Source: Elusimicrobiota bacterium
Lineage (GTDB): Bacteria; Elusimicrobiota; Elusimicrobia; UBA1565
Direction of reading: 5' to 3'
DNA: 42,591 nt
Assembly (NCBI GenBank): GCA_016212885.1
Contig: JACRDO010000054.1
Location: 1-42,591 of the forward strand
A program made the position numbers and the translations under genes. Positions 1 to 7,517 of the stretch are shown here, in pieces (positions within the stretch are counted from its first letter, which is position 1; each line of letters opens with the position of its first letter). The notes beneath the pieces are model-generated. The model did not search any database, was not told the origin of the DNA, and saw nothing but the letters and a program-made list of their open reading frames with translations.

Positions 1-49
1 CAAAGGACCTATCATCGGATTTGGGCCCAAAGGCCTATGCCCGGCGCGG

Positions 50-274
50 TTAGGGCTCGCGCAAGAATTAATTCGCAGATTTCGGGCGTCGAGGCGCCCG
101 GCCGGCAAGGCCGTGCGGATAAGGAGCACGTCTTAACCGCACGGCCCCTGGCTTCCAGAAGCGCCAGGGGCGCGAGGAGCGAGCATGCCCGTCGGCATGT
201 AAGCGACAAGCAACGCAGCCGGGCGGGATGCATCGGCGTCCGAAAATGCGAAGTTATTTTTGCGCGAGCCCTTA
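50..274 (+). repeat. 225-bp multi-branched inverted repeat, possible structured RNA or palindromic mobile element
   Basis: The outer arms are 50-92 and 233-274. The core 52-64 pairs perfectly with 260-272 (13 bp). The stem then continues through 66-68/256-258, 72-77/247-252 and 80-92/233-245 with few mismatches and one bulge. A further perfect 8-bp stem joins 95-102 to 218-225. Inside are three local hairpins: 109-123/132-146 (10 bp, an A-A mismatch, 4 bp, 8-nt loop), 145-152/163-170 (8 bp) and 184-189/194-199 (6 bp, loop CGTC). The second hairpin shares 2 nt with the first. Wobble positions 65/259, 86/239 and 89/236 are G-U when read as plus-strand RNA, but would be C-A on the other strand. 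I see no convincing protein here. It could be an ncRNA, a long leader, or a MITE-like palindrome. I do not recognise it as a known RNA family. Confidence 0.6.
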
Positions 275-314
275 GTCCGATGGCCCGCGACTTAGCGGCT
301 TTCCCACAGCGGCG

Positions 315-368
315 TTGATATCTAGTGCATCATGATACAATATATTATATACTTAATGCATTATGATT
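315..368 (+). promoter_or_regulatory. promoter and direct repeat upstream of the ATPase gene
   Basis: The stretch is AT-rich in a GC-rich neighbourhood. TTGATA at 315-320 could be the -35 box. Candidate -10 boxes are TACAAT (336-341, 15-nt spacer) and TATACT (348-353). A 12-bp direct repeat, TGCATCATGATA at 326-337 and TGCATTATGATT at 357-368, flanks the -10 region, and its second copy covers the start codon. That layout would suit an operator. No Shine-Dalgarno is visible before the ATG at 363, so the mRNA may be leaderless or nearly so. Confidence 0.4.
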
Positions 369-1649
369 GATAAACCGAGAATAAGAGAGGTGCTGCTCGA
401 CCAGCGCGGCGATATCTCCGGCATTTTGGACAAGTGCCGCGTTGAGCGTCTTATCGAGCCGGAGTTGCGCGGCGCGCTGGCGGATGCGCTCATCAAGGTC
501 ATCAGCGGGGTGCGCCGGTGCGGCAAGTCCGTCTTGGCCCACCGCGTATTGAGAGGCTTGCCGTACGGCTATGTCAACTTTGACGATGAACGCCTGGCGG
601 ATGTCACAGCCGCCGACCTGAATCTTGTGCTGGAGGTCCTGCTGGAGCTGAACCCCGGGTTCAGGCATATCCTGCTCGACGAAATACAAAACGTGGACAA
701 ATGGGAGCTGTTCGCCGCCCGGCTGCAGCGCGGCGGCTACAAAGTCATCATAACCGGCAGCAACGCCCATCTGCTGAGCCGCGACTTGGCGACCCATTTG
801 ACCGGCCGGCATAAAGTCTTCGAGATCTACCCTTTTTCGTTCCCGGAATACCTTCGTTCGCGCGGCATCGATTCTCCGCGCGGCAAGGCCTTGAGCACCG
901 GTGCAAGGGCGGAAATCGGCGCCGCCTTCTCGGGCTATTTCGCCGAAGGCGGATTCCCGGAACTTCCCGCTATTGTGGACAAGAAATCCTATCTGCGCGA
1001 TCTTTACGACAAGATACTTACGCGGGATATCGCCCTGCGGCACGGCGTAAGGCATATCAAGACCCTCAAAGATATCGCGCTTTATGCCGCGAACAATTAC
1101 GCATCGCGGCTTTCCTATCAGAACATCAAGGACGCCTATTCGCTCGGGAGCATACACACGGTCAAGAATTATCTCTCGTATATGCAGGAGGCTTACCTCT
1201 TTTTTGCCGTGGAGGCTTTTTCGCACAGGGCGCGGGAGCGCGTGCGGCTGCCCAGGAAAATGTACGGCATCGATGCGGCTTTGCTGCGCGCGGTTTCCGT
1301 ATCCGGCGAGAGAAATGAAGGCAGGCTGCTTGAGAATCTGGTTTATCTGGAGCTGCTGCGGAGGAAAAAACAGGTCATGTATTTCAGCGACCCGCAGCGG
1401 AAGTATGAAGTGGATTTCGTGTGCCGCCGCAGCGGTGGAGGGCCGACGGAGCTGATTCAGGTCTGCTTGGACACCGCTATGGCGGAAGTCAGGGAGCGCG
1501 AGTTGAGGGGGCTGCAGAGCGCGCTGAACGCTTTTAAGCGCGTTCCCTCCGGCGGCTTGACTCTTATCACCCTTGACCGCGGCGGCACGGAGCGGATAGC
1601 CGGCCGCAGCGTAAAATGCGTGCCGATATGGGAGTGGCTCCTTCTGTAG
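363..1649 (+). CDS. ATPase with C-terminal DUF4143 domain
   Basis: This 428-aa protein belongs to the widespread family of AAA-like ATPases with a C-terminal DUF4143, often found as single mobile genes of unknown role. It has a Walker A motif (GVRRCGKS, residues 49-56), a Walker B (HILLDE, about 102-107, followed by IQN) and a sensor-like TGSN (131-134). The C-terminal part (about 190-400) has the DUF4143 look: a helical stretch with DIALRHG, then a nuclease-like segment with FSDPQRKYEVDFV near residue 350. It is monocistronic, and base composition is less GC-biased than in the metabolic genes around it, which suggests acquisition. There is no signal peptide or membrane segment. The family assignment is firm; the function is not known. 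Confidence 0.85.
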   Translation: MIDKPRIREVLLDQRGDISGILDKCRVERLIEPELRGALADALIKVISGVRRCGKSVLAHRVLRGLPYGYVNFDDERLADVTAADLNLVLEVLLELNPGFRHILLDEIQNVDKWELFAARLQRGGYKVIITGSNAHLLSRDLATHLTGRHKVFEIYPFSFPEYLRSRGIDSPRGKALSTGARAEIGAAFSGYFAEGGFPELPAIVDKKSYLRDLYDKILTRDIALRHGVRHIKTLKDIALYAANNYASRLSYQNIKDAYSLGSIHTVKNYLSYMQEAYLFFAVEAFSHRARERVRLPRKMYGIDAALLRAVSVSGERNEGRLLENLVYLELLRRKKQVMYFSDPQRKYEVDFVCRRSGGGPTELIQVCLDTAMAEVRERELRGLQSALNAFKRVPSGGLTLITLDRGGTERIAGRSVKCVPIWEWLLL

Positions 1650-1818
1650 CGCGCTTCAAGCAGGTCGGGTATGCAGGTATTCCATCGTATGGTTTCGCCT
1701 TCTTGGCTCAACCATTCCCTCGCATTCGGCCGCGAATGCTTCGGTCACAAGTCCGCCAGGGGGTTGATCTGGCATTCTGCCTGCCGTTAGCAAATAGGGT
1801 GGAATAATGAGGCGTGGC

Positions 1819-2541
1819 CTACTGCTTGATCAATAGCGCCGGATAGCCCTGTCCCGAGAGCTGCTTGACCGCAGCCACCGCATCGGCCCGACGTTCGAAT
1901 GGGCCGACCCGCACCACATAATAATAGCGGCTGCGGCCGGACTTCCTGACCGATAATCTGGCGGAGCGGCCGGCCGCACGAAGGGTCTCGACGACCTTCA
2001 TGGCGCGGTCTTTCTCCGTGAAGGAGCCGAGCTGGACCGCGTACCGGGAAATCTTCTTCTCAGGCGCGGACGCCGGGGCGGGAGCCGGAGGCGCGGCTGG
2101 GGTCTCGGCGCGGGGCGGCCCCGGCGCAGGCTCCGGAGTGGGGGCCGCCGCAGCGGACTCGTTCGGCGTGCCCGCGGGCATCTCCGCCAGCTCCACCGTC
2201 ATCAGGTCTGTCCCCCACCGGATCTTGTATTCGGGCTCCTTTTCTACGTCCAGGATCACGCGCGCGACCCAATCCGGCTCTTTTGAAAGCTGGGCGCTTC
2301 GAATGCCTTTGAGCAGCGCGCCGTAGCCCTTCGCGGGCTCCAAGGCGCGCTTAAGCCGGGTGTTGAACAAGTCGATCACGAGGCGGGGGGGCCGGCCCTC
2401 CACGCTCATCTTGTACTGCACGGGAGCGCTGAGCCGCAGCACCACGAGGTCCGGGGCCGTGTCGATTCCCCGAAGCTGGACCGGCTCCGCCGCATGCAGG
2501 GGGAGGGTTTGCGCGAGGCAGGCGAGCAGAAGGCTCCGCAT
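1819..2541 (-). CDS. AMIN and SPOR domain periplasmic protein
   Basis: This 240-aa protein starts with a short signal-like segment (residues 1-18, ending LHAAEP). An AMIN-type beta domain follows (about 20-118; hydrophobic strands such as LVVLRLSAPVQYKM and PRLVIDLFNTRLK). AMIN domains direct periplasmic proteins to peptidoglycan or to secretins. A Pro/Ala-rich linker (about 120-160) leads to a C-terminal SPOR domain (about 163-240; RYAVQLGSF, YYYVVRVGPF), which binds denuded glycan strands at division sites. The pairing suggests a cell-wall or septum role, or an accessory to a secretin complex. The start codon lies 4 bp after the stop of the upstream M3 peptidase, so the two are probably co-transcribed. 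Confidence 0.75.
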   Translation of the reverse strand: MRSLLLACLAQTLPLHAAEPVQLRGIDTAPDLVVLRLSAPVQYKMSVEGRPPRLVIDLFNTRLKRALEPAKGYGALLKGIRSAQLSKEPDWVARVILDVEKEPEYKIRWGTDLMTVELAEMPAGTPNESAAAAPTPEPAPGPPRAETPAAPPAPAPASAPEKKISRYAVQLGSFTEKDRAMKVVETLRAAGRSARLSVRKSGRSRYYYVVRVGPFERRADAVAAVKQLSGQGYPALLIKQ

Positions 2542-2545
2542 GCTC

Positions 2546-4588
2546 TTACTTGGCTTTCCGGCCCTTGAGCCCGATGTCCCTCAGGAACGCCTCGTCGCTC
2601 GGCTTGCGGCCCAGGAAGGCCTCGAGGGAGGCCGACTCCTCGCGGGCGCCGCCCACCTCCAGCATCTGCCTGCGGAACTCCCGGCCGGTCTCCTCGTCGA
2701 GGAGCCCGATCTTCTCGAAGCGCGAGAAGGCGTCCTGGGCGTAGACCTTGGACCAGAGGTAGCCGTAGTAGCCCGCGTCGTAGCCCATCAGGTGGGTGAA
2801 GCTCGCCTCCGGCATCGTGCCGGGGCTCATGGGGATGAGGGAGACCTCCTTCATCAGCTTCGAGTAGAGCTCGGTCGTGTCCTGGGTCCCCTCGGTGTTG
2901 AGGGTCATGTCGTAGGTCGCGAAGAAGTTCTGCCGCAGGTACTTGAGCCCGGAATCCACGTTCTTGGCCGCGATCATCTTCTTGATCATCTCGGGTGGGA
3001 GCTTCTTGGAGCGGTCACGGTAGTGCCCGGACATGCGCTTGAGGATATCCTCCTTCCAGACCCAGTTCTCCAGCATCTGGGAGGGGGTTTCCACGAAGTC
3101 GCGCGCGACCGAGGTGCCCGAGAAGCGCTGGTACTTGGCGCGCGTGAGCACCTGGTGCATGATGTGTCCGAACTCGTGGAAGATGGTCTCCACGTCGTTG
3201 TGGGGGAGCAGGGAAGGCTTCTCCGGCGTCGGCTTGTCGAAGTTCGCCACAATGGAGCTCATGGGCTTCTGGTAGGAGCCGTCCGGCAGGGCCCGCCCCT
3301 GGATGAGCGTGAAGGCCGCGGCGTGCTTGTACTTGCCCTCGCGCGGGAAGAGGTCCATGAAGAAGCGCGCGAGCAGGACGTCGGTCCTGGAATCGCGCAC
3401 CTCGAAGAGCTTCACGTCCGGATGCCAGACGTCCTTGAGAGGGTCTCCCGGCCGGACCTCCTTGAAGCTCAGGCCGAGGAGCTCCTGGTAGACCTTGAGC
3501 ATCTGCTCGATGACGAGGTCCGTGGGGAAGTACTCCTTGATCTTCTGGACGTCCACCTGGTACTTCGTGCGCATCAGGGTCTCGTGGTAGTAGCGCCAGT
3601 CCCAGGCGCGCAGGACCCCGTCCGACTCCGGCGCCGCCTCCTTCTTCTTGAGGGCCAGCAGGGTCTGCAGCTCCGGCCGGCCTTTTTCGTAGAGGCGCTT
3701 GCGCAGGCGAGCGAGGAAGGAGAAGACCGCATCTGGCTGCTGGGCCATGCGCTCTTCCAGGACGTAGTGGGCATGCGTCTTGTAGCCGAGGAGATCGGCG
3801 GCTTGGACCCTGAGCTTGAGGACCTCGGCCAGGCGCTCCTTGTTCTTCTCTCCGCCCCGGGTGTTGAACTTGGCCTCGAGGATGCGCCGGGCCTCGGGGT
3901 CCTTGGCGTTCTCCATGAATGGGAAATAGTCGGGGTAATCCAGGGTGACCTTGTACTTCCCCTCCGACTTCTCGAGGCGCTTCTTCATGTCCTCCGGCAC
4001 GCCTTTCATCTGCGCTTGCGTGAAGAGGGCGAAGTCCTTGGTCTCGGCGACCTCCTTGTCAAAGTCGTTGGAGAGGGCGACGAGCTTCTGGCGGATCTCC
4101 TTCAAGCTCTGCCGCGCGGCCGGGGCGAGCCCCAAGCCGCTGCGCTTGAAGTCGAGCAGGGTCTTCTCGATTAGGCGCGCGTCCTCGCCTTCGAGCAGCT
4201 CCCCGCGGTCCGCGGCGGCCTTCATCGCAAGGAAGAGGTCCTCGCGCGAGAAGACCTCAACGATGTGCTTCGAGATCTCCGTGTCGCAGGCGATGCCCGC
4301 GTCGCGGACCGCCTTGTCCACGGAAACGTGCCCGAGGAACATCGCCGCTGCGGTCTCGTCGGAGAGGTCCGAGAGGATGTCCGAGAAGGCGACGAAGGTG
4401 TTCTTGAAGGCCGGCGGATTGGCGGCCGCGACGGTTTTGAGCCGCTCCTCGGCCTTGGCCTTGGCGGCGGCGCAGGTCTGCGTGAGGGCCGCGGCGTTGA
4501 TGGAGAAATCCAGCGGGTAGAAGGCCTCAGCGCGGGGCATGGAGGTAAAGAGCAGAGTGAGGATGAGCGGCGCGGCGTAGGGTTTCAT
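2546..4588 (-). CDS. M3 family zinc oligopeptidase with signal peptide
   Basis: A 680-aa zinc metallopeptidase of the thimet oligopeptidase/oligopeptidase A group, which degrades short peptides. The zinc motif HEFGH is at residues 471-475. The third ligand is Glu500 in the conserved block DFVETPSQMLENW, 29 residues after the first His as expected for the family. Length is normal for M3A. The N-terminus (MKPYAAPLILTLLFTSMPRAEAF) reads as a cleavable signal peptide, so it probably acts outside the cytoplasm; many bacterial M3 enzymes are cytosolic. It heads a two-gene unit with the AMIN-SPOR gene. The family call is secure; the substrate is unknown. Confidence 0.92.
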   Translation of the reverse strand: MKPYAAPLILTLLFTSMPRAEAFYPLDFSINAAALTQTCAAAKAKAEERLKTVAAANPPAFKNTFVAFSDILSDLSDETAAAMFLGHVSVDKAVRDAGIACDTEISKHIVEVFSREDLFLAMKAAADRGELLEGEDARLIEKTLLDFKRSGLGLAPAARQSLKEIRQKLVALSNDFDKEVAETKDFALFTQAQMKGVPEDMKKRLEKSEGKYKVTLDYPDYFPFMENAKDPEARRILEAKFNTRGGEKNKERLAEVLKLRVQAADLLGYKTHAHYVLEERMAQQPDAVFSFLARLRKRLYEKGRPELQTLLALKKKEAAPESDGVLRAWDWRYYHETLMRTKYQVDVQKIKEYFPTDLVIEQMLKVYQELLGLSFKEVRPGDPLKDVWHPDVKLFEVRDSRTDVLLARFFMDLFPREGKYKHAAAFTLIQGRALPDGSYQKPMSSIVANFDKPTPEKPSLLPHNDVETIFHEFGHIMHQVLTRAKYQRFSGTSVARDFVETPSQMLENWVWKEDILKRMSGHYRDRSKKLPPEMIKKMIAAKNVDSGLKYLRQNFFATYDMTLNTEGTQDTTELYSKLMKEVSLIPMSPGTMPEASFTHLMGYDAGYYGYLWSKVYAQDAFSRFEKIGLLDEETGREFRRQMLEVGGAREESASLEAFLGRKPSDEAFLRDIGLKGRKAK

Positions 4589-4612
4589 GCAGGGCTCCTG
4601 TGAGGGACTGCT

Positions 4613-4765
4613 TCATGAGCCGCCTCTTTCCTGGCCGTAGATCTCGTCGTAGGCTTTCCAGAACGGGCAGTACTTGCCGTGCCAAGCCATGAGCCGGCCG
4701 AACCAATGCTGAGGGTTCTCCCGGGCATAGACGCAGAGAGGGCACCCTTTGCAGCTCTTGGCCAT
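4613..4765 (-). CDS. small Cys-rich protein, 50 aa
   Basis: The frame is open further upstream, but the upstream part runs through the hairpin repeats and is not protein-like. I start it at ATG 4765 (MAKSCKG...), with a weak GGA upstream. The peptide has a CxxCxxC-like start (CKGCPLC), aromatic residues and a second Cys (WHGKYCPFW), ending YGQERGGS. Four Cys and two His suggest a small zinc-binding or redox protein. I do not recognise a named family, though the Cys/Trp pattern does not look random. It lies between the M3 peptidase (24 nt) and the repeat block. Confidence 0.5.
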   Translation of the reverse strand: MAKSCKGCPLCVYARENPQHWFGRLMAWHGKYCPFWKAYDEIYGQERGGS

Positions 4766-4772
4766 GAATTCC

Positions 4773-4959
4773 GTCCCGAACATCCGGATGGCGTTGATTT
4801 GGGACGTACCAAACCAACGGCTTTTGGATGTTTGGTGCGTGAAGCGGGCCATCGGGCGGATTCTCCCATTTGCCGGGACACGCGCGCAAGGCGTCCCAAA
4901 CATCCAGACGGCGTAGGTTTGGGACGTACCAAACCAACGCATTTCCGATGTTTGGTACG
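4773..4959. repeat. two copies of a 67-bp double-hairpin repeat, 120-bp period
   Basis: Copy 1 is 4773-4839 and copy 2 is 4893-4959, offset by exactly 120 bp. In copy 2 the first hairpin pairs GTCCCAAAC with GTTTGGGAC (9 bp, perfect) and the second pairs CGTACCAAAC with GTTTGGTACG (10 bp, perfect). The junction GTTTGGGACGTACCAAAC (within 4917-4936) is itself a near palindrome. Copy 1 keeps the second pair and the junction but has a weaker first hairpin. Each copy therefore carries four alternating GTNCCAAAC-type half-sites. It lies between the Cys-rich gene and the clostripain terminator. It may be a REP-like repeat or a multi-site operator. Confidence 0.75.
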
Positions 4960-4980
4960 GGTTTGCGCCCATATAAAAGG

Positions 4981-5009
4981 AAGAGCCCCATCGTGCGGAT
5001 GGGGCTCTT
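4981..5009 (-). terminator. intrinsic terminator of the clostripain-like gene
   Basis: An 11-bp perfect inverted repeat (AAGAGCCCCAT / ATGGGGCTCTT) with a 7-nt loop begins 24 nt after the stop codon of the minus-strand protease gene. On the minus strand it is followed by CCTTTTATAT, a T-rich tract fitting rho-independent termination. Confidence 0.85.
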
Positions 5010-5032
5010 TGCTCAACGGCGTCCGGGTCCGC

Positions 5033-6301
5033 CTATTTGAGGCCCGACACCCACTTCGCGAACTGCGGCCAAGAGCCGGCCTTGGCCCAGGCCAGGGTCT
5101 CGTAGTCGCTGTTGTAGCCGTAGTCCGGCAGGTAGACTGCGAGGCCTTTCGCGTTGGCCATGCTGTCTCCGACCGCGCCGTTGTAGGCGATGACGGTTCC
5201 GCTCAGGAAGTCCTCCAGCGCGGCGCCCTTGGACTTGACCGTGCTGTTCTTCGAGGCGGAGTCCACGAGTTGGACGAAGTGGAGCAGGTCCTTGTTGTCG
5301 CTGACGTAGAACTGCTGGGCCTGAGAGTGGGCGCTCTTAACCGCTTCGGTCTCGCCCGCGGCCATGACGGCTCTGGCCCAATCGTCGGCCAGGGACTGCA
5401 GCTTCGACAGGGAGGCGGAGGCCACGGCCGACTGGGTGCCGGCCTCGCCCATGCCGCCGTAGTGCTCCGTGTAGGATTTGACCGCGGCCTTGGCCAGGTC
5501 GAGGGCGCTCATGGACGGGTTCGCCGCGAGCGGGGCGAGGACAGTGTCGTAAGTGTAGCCGTCGCCGGGCTCGGTCTCCTCGGAGGCCACGATGTAGTCC
5601 GTGTAGTCCTTGATCTGGTAGCCCACCTCGGCCATCTGCATGAGGCAGGCGTCGGAGGCGTAGACGTCGATCTTGCCCACGGCCGCCAGGGCCGCTCCGA
5701 GGTCCGGGGTGCTCATGTGATTGCCGGTCTCATCGTCATAGGAGATGCCCCGGATCGAGATGTTCTGGATGCGGGCCTTGTCCCAGCCGCTGCCGTGGTT
5801 CCACACGATGAGCATGTAGCGCTGGGCCGGGGCGGCCTGCTTGGCCCAGTTGACGAACTCCACCAGGTGGCGCCAGTCGCCCATGTCCGCCTTGGGCAGC
5901 TGCTGGAGCACGGGGCTCGTGATGCGGCTCGCGTCGTTGTCCTTCTTGACGATGTAGCGGCGCCCGCCCTTCCAGTCGCCGTCGGAGGAGTCGTAGCCGC
6001 TGATGCGGCCCAGCTCGACCGCGATCTTGACTTTGTCCGTGGAGCCGACCTTCTCCATCTCGTTGACGTCCTTGAGGCCGAACCGCTCCAGGTTGTTCTT
6101 CGCGTTGACGAAGACCATGACGGTCCAGCTCGCGGCGCGGGCCTTCTCGTCCGCCCGTTCCTGGGCGACTTGGGCCTGGATGGATTCGATGACGCTCTTG
6201 ACGTCGACGCCCTGGTCGAAGTCGATCTTCTCAGCGGCGGCGGCTTTGGTTCCCAGCAGAGACGCGGTTGCGAGGAGCCCGACGAGCCATTTCTTGAGCA
6301 T
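5033..6301 (-). CDS. clostripain-related cysteine protease (C11 family), secreted
   Basis: A cysteine peptidase of clan CD, family C11, usually cleaving after Arg or Lys. The catalytic His is in IVWNHGSGW and the catalytic Cys in SDACLMQM, 50 residues later (169 and 219 from the start used here). A conserved stretch, VASEETEPGDGY, follows. A signal peptide is evident (KKWLVGLLATASLLG..., Ala-rich end). GGAGG is directly adjacent to one ATG (6307), while the in-frame ATG at 6301 has a normal 6-nt spacing, so I use 6301 (422 aa). It is monocistronic, with an extended -10 promoter upstream and a strong terminator downstream. The role is probably extracellular or periplasmic proteolysis; the substrate is unknown. 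Confidence 0.88.
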   Translation of the reverse strand: MLKKWLVGLLATASLLGTKAAAAEKIDFDQGVDVKSVIESIQAQVAQERADEKARAASWTVMVFVNAKNNLERFGLKDVNEMEKVGSTDKVKIAVELGRISGYDSSDGDWKGGRRYIVKKDNDASRITSPVLQQLPKADMGDWRHLVEFVNWAKQAAPAQRYMLIVWNHGSGWDKARIQNISIRGISYDDETGNHMSTPDLGAALAAVGKIDVYASDACLMQMAEVGYQIKDYTDYIVASEETEPGDGYTYDTVLAPLAANPSMSALDLAKAAVKSYTEHYGGMGEAGTQSAVASASLSKLQSLADDWARAVMAAGETEAVKSAHSQAQQFYVSDNKDLLHFVQLVDSASKNSTVKSKGAALEDFLSGTVIAYNGAVGDSMANAKGLAVYLPDYGYNSDYETLAWAKAGSWPQFAKWVSGLK

Positions 6302-6389
6302 TCTCATCCTCCGGTTTTTGCCATGCGCACTCGGCGACCTGCGATGGTGCGGAGCAATAGAGCGCGGCAGGGCTTGCCGACCTAAAATT

Positions 6390-6398
6390 CATTATACC
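6390..6398 (-). promoter_or_regulatory. extended -10 promoter for the clostripain-like gene
   Basis: On the minus strand the sequence reads TGGTATAAT, a consensus -10 box (6395-6390) with the TGN extension. No -35 box is seen at the usual distance. The 5' leader would be about 80 nt. Confidence 0.6.
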
Positions 6399-6403
6399 AC
6401 AAA

Positions 6404-6440
6404 TCGGGCCCAAAGGGCCCAGGGCCGGAATAGGCCCTTT
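6404..6440. repeat. GC-rich palindromic block
   Basis: It contains GGGCCC-AAA-GGGCCC followed by an inverted pair AAAGGGCC/GGCCCTTT. A related string (GGGCCCAAAGGCC) occurs at 23-35, near the window's left edge, suggesting a dispersed intergenic motif. It lies upstream of the clostripain promoter. Confidence 0.35.
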
Positions 6441-6527
6441 GACCCATCCCCCTGAGGAGGCGGATCCTCGTCGGAGAAAGGCGCCAAGCCGGGGCGGTTT
6501 CAGCCCCTTATGGAATAAAAAAAAGAC

Positions 6528-6561
6528 TTGACAGCCCCGGCCCGTGGTTATGCGGTATAAT
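6528..6561 (+). promoter_or_regulatory. candidate promoter of the exonuclease pseudogene
   Basis: TTGACA (6528-6533) and TATAAT (6556-6561) are both consensus, but the spacer is 22 nt, longer than the 16-18 nt optimum. The -10 box ends 11 nt before the ATG at 6573. Confidence 0.35.
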
Positions 6562-6572
6562 GGCCGGATGCC

Positions 6573-6805
6573 ATGCGAAAGCCTCCGCTGCGCCGCGCTC
6601 CGCCGGACTTCGCAGCCATAGACTATGCACGGTCCGCCTCGCGCGGCGGGTGTGGAGCATCCGTCCCACGAAGCTCCCGGACGTCTTCCGCCGCCTCGGG
6701 CTCGAGCTGGACCACCATGGAGCCCTCTCCGACGCCGAGGCCTGCGCCAGGATCGTCCTGGCGGCGTACGAGGAGGGGGATCCGGAGCTGCCGCAAGCCG
6801 CGTAG
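6573..6805 (+). pseudogene. internally deleted DnaQ-like 3'-5' exonuclease remnant
   Basis: Two pieces of an exonuclease (DNA polymerase III epsilon-like, DEDDh type) lie in different frames. From ATG 6573 the peptide runs PPDFAAIDYA, like the start of such proteins, where a DxE motif should follow. About 50 nt on, another frame gives TVRLARRVWSIRPTKLPDVF, then a block with HHGALSDAEACARIVLAA, the typical C-terminal exonuclease motif with its catalytic His and Asp, and a stop at 6805. The middle of the domain, with the first acidic motif, is missing. A frame-shifting internal deletion explains this best, so the gene is dead. Confidence 0.65.
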
Positions 6806-6823
6806 CCTTTCCCCGTCCGGGCC

Positions 6824-6868
6824 TTGACAAGCGTACTATACACGTGTATAATTATACAGGCGTATAGT
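6824..6868 (+). promoter_or_regulatory. sigma70 promoter with tandem TetR-type operators
   Basis: TTGACA (6824-6829), a 17-nt spacer and TATAAT (6847-6852) make a fully consensus promoter. The perfect palindrome TATACACGTGTATA (6837-6850) overlaps the -10 box. A second site of the form TATAC-N4-GTATA (6853-6866) follows, and outer arms ACTATAC/GTATAGT (6835-6841/6862-6868) close the whole. The TetR gene starts at 6891 with GGAGG upstream. This is a classic autorepressed layout: the repressor would control itself and the efflux operon behind it. Confidence 0.85.
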
Positions 6869-6890
6869 TAGTATCGCTTTCGGAGGCCCC

Positions 6891-7517
6891 ATGCCCAGAC
6901 CCTCGAGGAACACCGACAAGCTGCTGATCGCGGCCGGACGGGAGCTGCTCGCCAGGAAGGGGGTCTCCGGGCTCTCCCTGCGCGAGGTGGCCAAGCGCGC
7001 GCGCGTCAACCTCGGGATGTTCCACTACCACTTCAAGACCAAGGGCGAGTTCGCCCGGCGCGTCCTGCAGGAGATGTACGAGGAGCTTTTCAGCCGCCTG
7101 AGCTTCGAGACCGCGGAGGGCGGCCCGCTGGAGCGTCTGGAAAGGACCCTCAACATCCTCGGCCGGTTCGCGCGCGACAACCGGGCGCTGGCCCTGTGCA
7201 TTGCCCAGGACGCTGCGGCCGGCAACAAGCCCACGCTGGAGTTCCTGCTCAAGAACTTCCCGCGGCACGCGGTGATCCTCATCGGGCTCCTGCGCGAGTG
7301 CCAGAAGGCGGGGCTCGTCCGCCGCGCGCCGATCGCCCGGGTGCTGACCTTCATCGGGGGAGGGGTGATGGCGCCGGCCCTGATGGTGGCGGCCCTCGAA
7401 AGGGCCTTGGGAGGAGGGCTCGCCGGCCTGCCGGTCAAGGCCATCGCGGCCGCCGCGCTTTCGGATGACGCCGTGGCCGAACGCGTGCGCATGGCCCTGC
7501 AGGGGGCGAAGCCGTGA
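6891..7517 (+). CDS. TetR family transcriptional regulator
   Basis: This 208-aa protein has an N-terminal TetR DNA-binding domain (about residues 8-60): LLARKGVSGLSLREVAKRAR, then VNLGMFHYHFKTKGEF, the hallmark helix-turn-helix with its YHF turn. The C-terminal ligand domain is divergent, as usual. Its GTG-starting neighbour (TolC) overlaps its stop codon by 4 nt, so it is the first gene of a seven-gene operon. The palindromes in its own promoter are its likely targets. It probably derepresses the efflux genes when a toxic ligand binds. Confidence 0.92.
   Translation: MPRPSRNTDKLLIAAGRELLARKGVSGLSLREVAKRARVNLGMFHYHFKTKGEFARRVLQEMYEELFSRLSFETAEGGPLERLERTLNILGRFARDNRALALCIAQDAAAGNKPTLEFLLKNFPRHAVILIGLLRECQKAGLVRRAPIARVLTFIGGGVMAPALMVAALERALGGGLAGLPVKAIAAAALSDDAVAERVRMALQGAKP

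Noticed and set aside
37-318. 93-codon open frame at the left edge, and the antisense one at 12-233
   Set aside because: Both run through the large inverted repeat and give no protein-like pattern or RBS.
1650-1818. Small gene in the gap between the ATPase and AMIN-SPOR genes
   Set aside because: The 63-codon frame there starts inside the ATPase gene and has no RBS or recognisable pattern; nothing else seen in this 169-bp gap.
2360-4174. Long open frame (about 600 codons) on the plus strand opposite the M3 peptidase gene
   Set aside because: It is antisense to a gene with intact HEFGH zinc motif and signal peptide; its translation is low-complexity Val/Leu/Glu/Arg-rich, as expected from GC-rich codon shadows.
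4679-6385. 568-codon plus-strand frame opposite the clostripain-like gene
   Set aside because: Antisense shadow; the minus strand has signal peptide, catalytic His/Cys and terminator.
6560-6805. Intact 81-aa small gene starting at 6560
   Set aside because: The ATG lies within the TATAAT box and the N-terminal residues are not protein-like; the C-terminal exonuclease motif plus a second-frame N-terminal piece fits a deleted pseudogene better.
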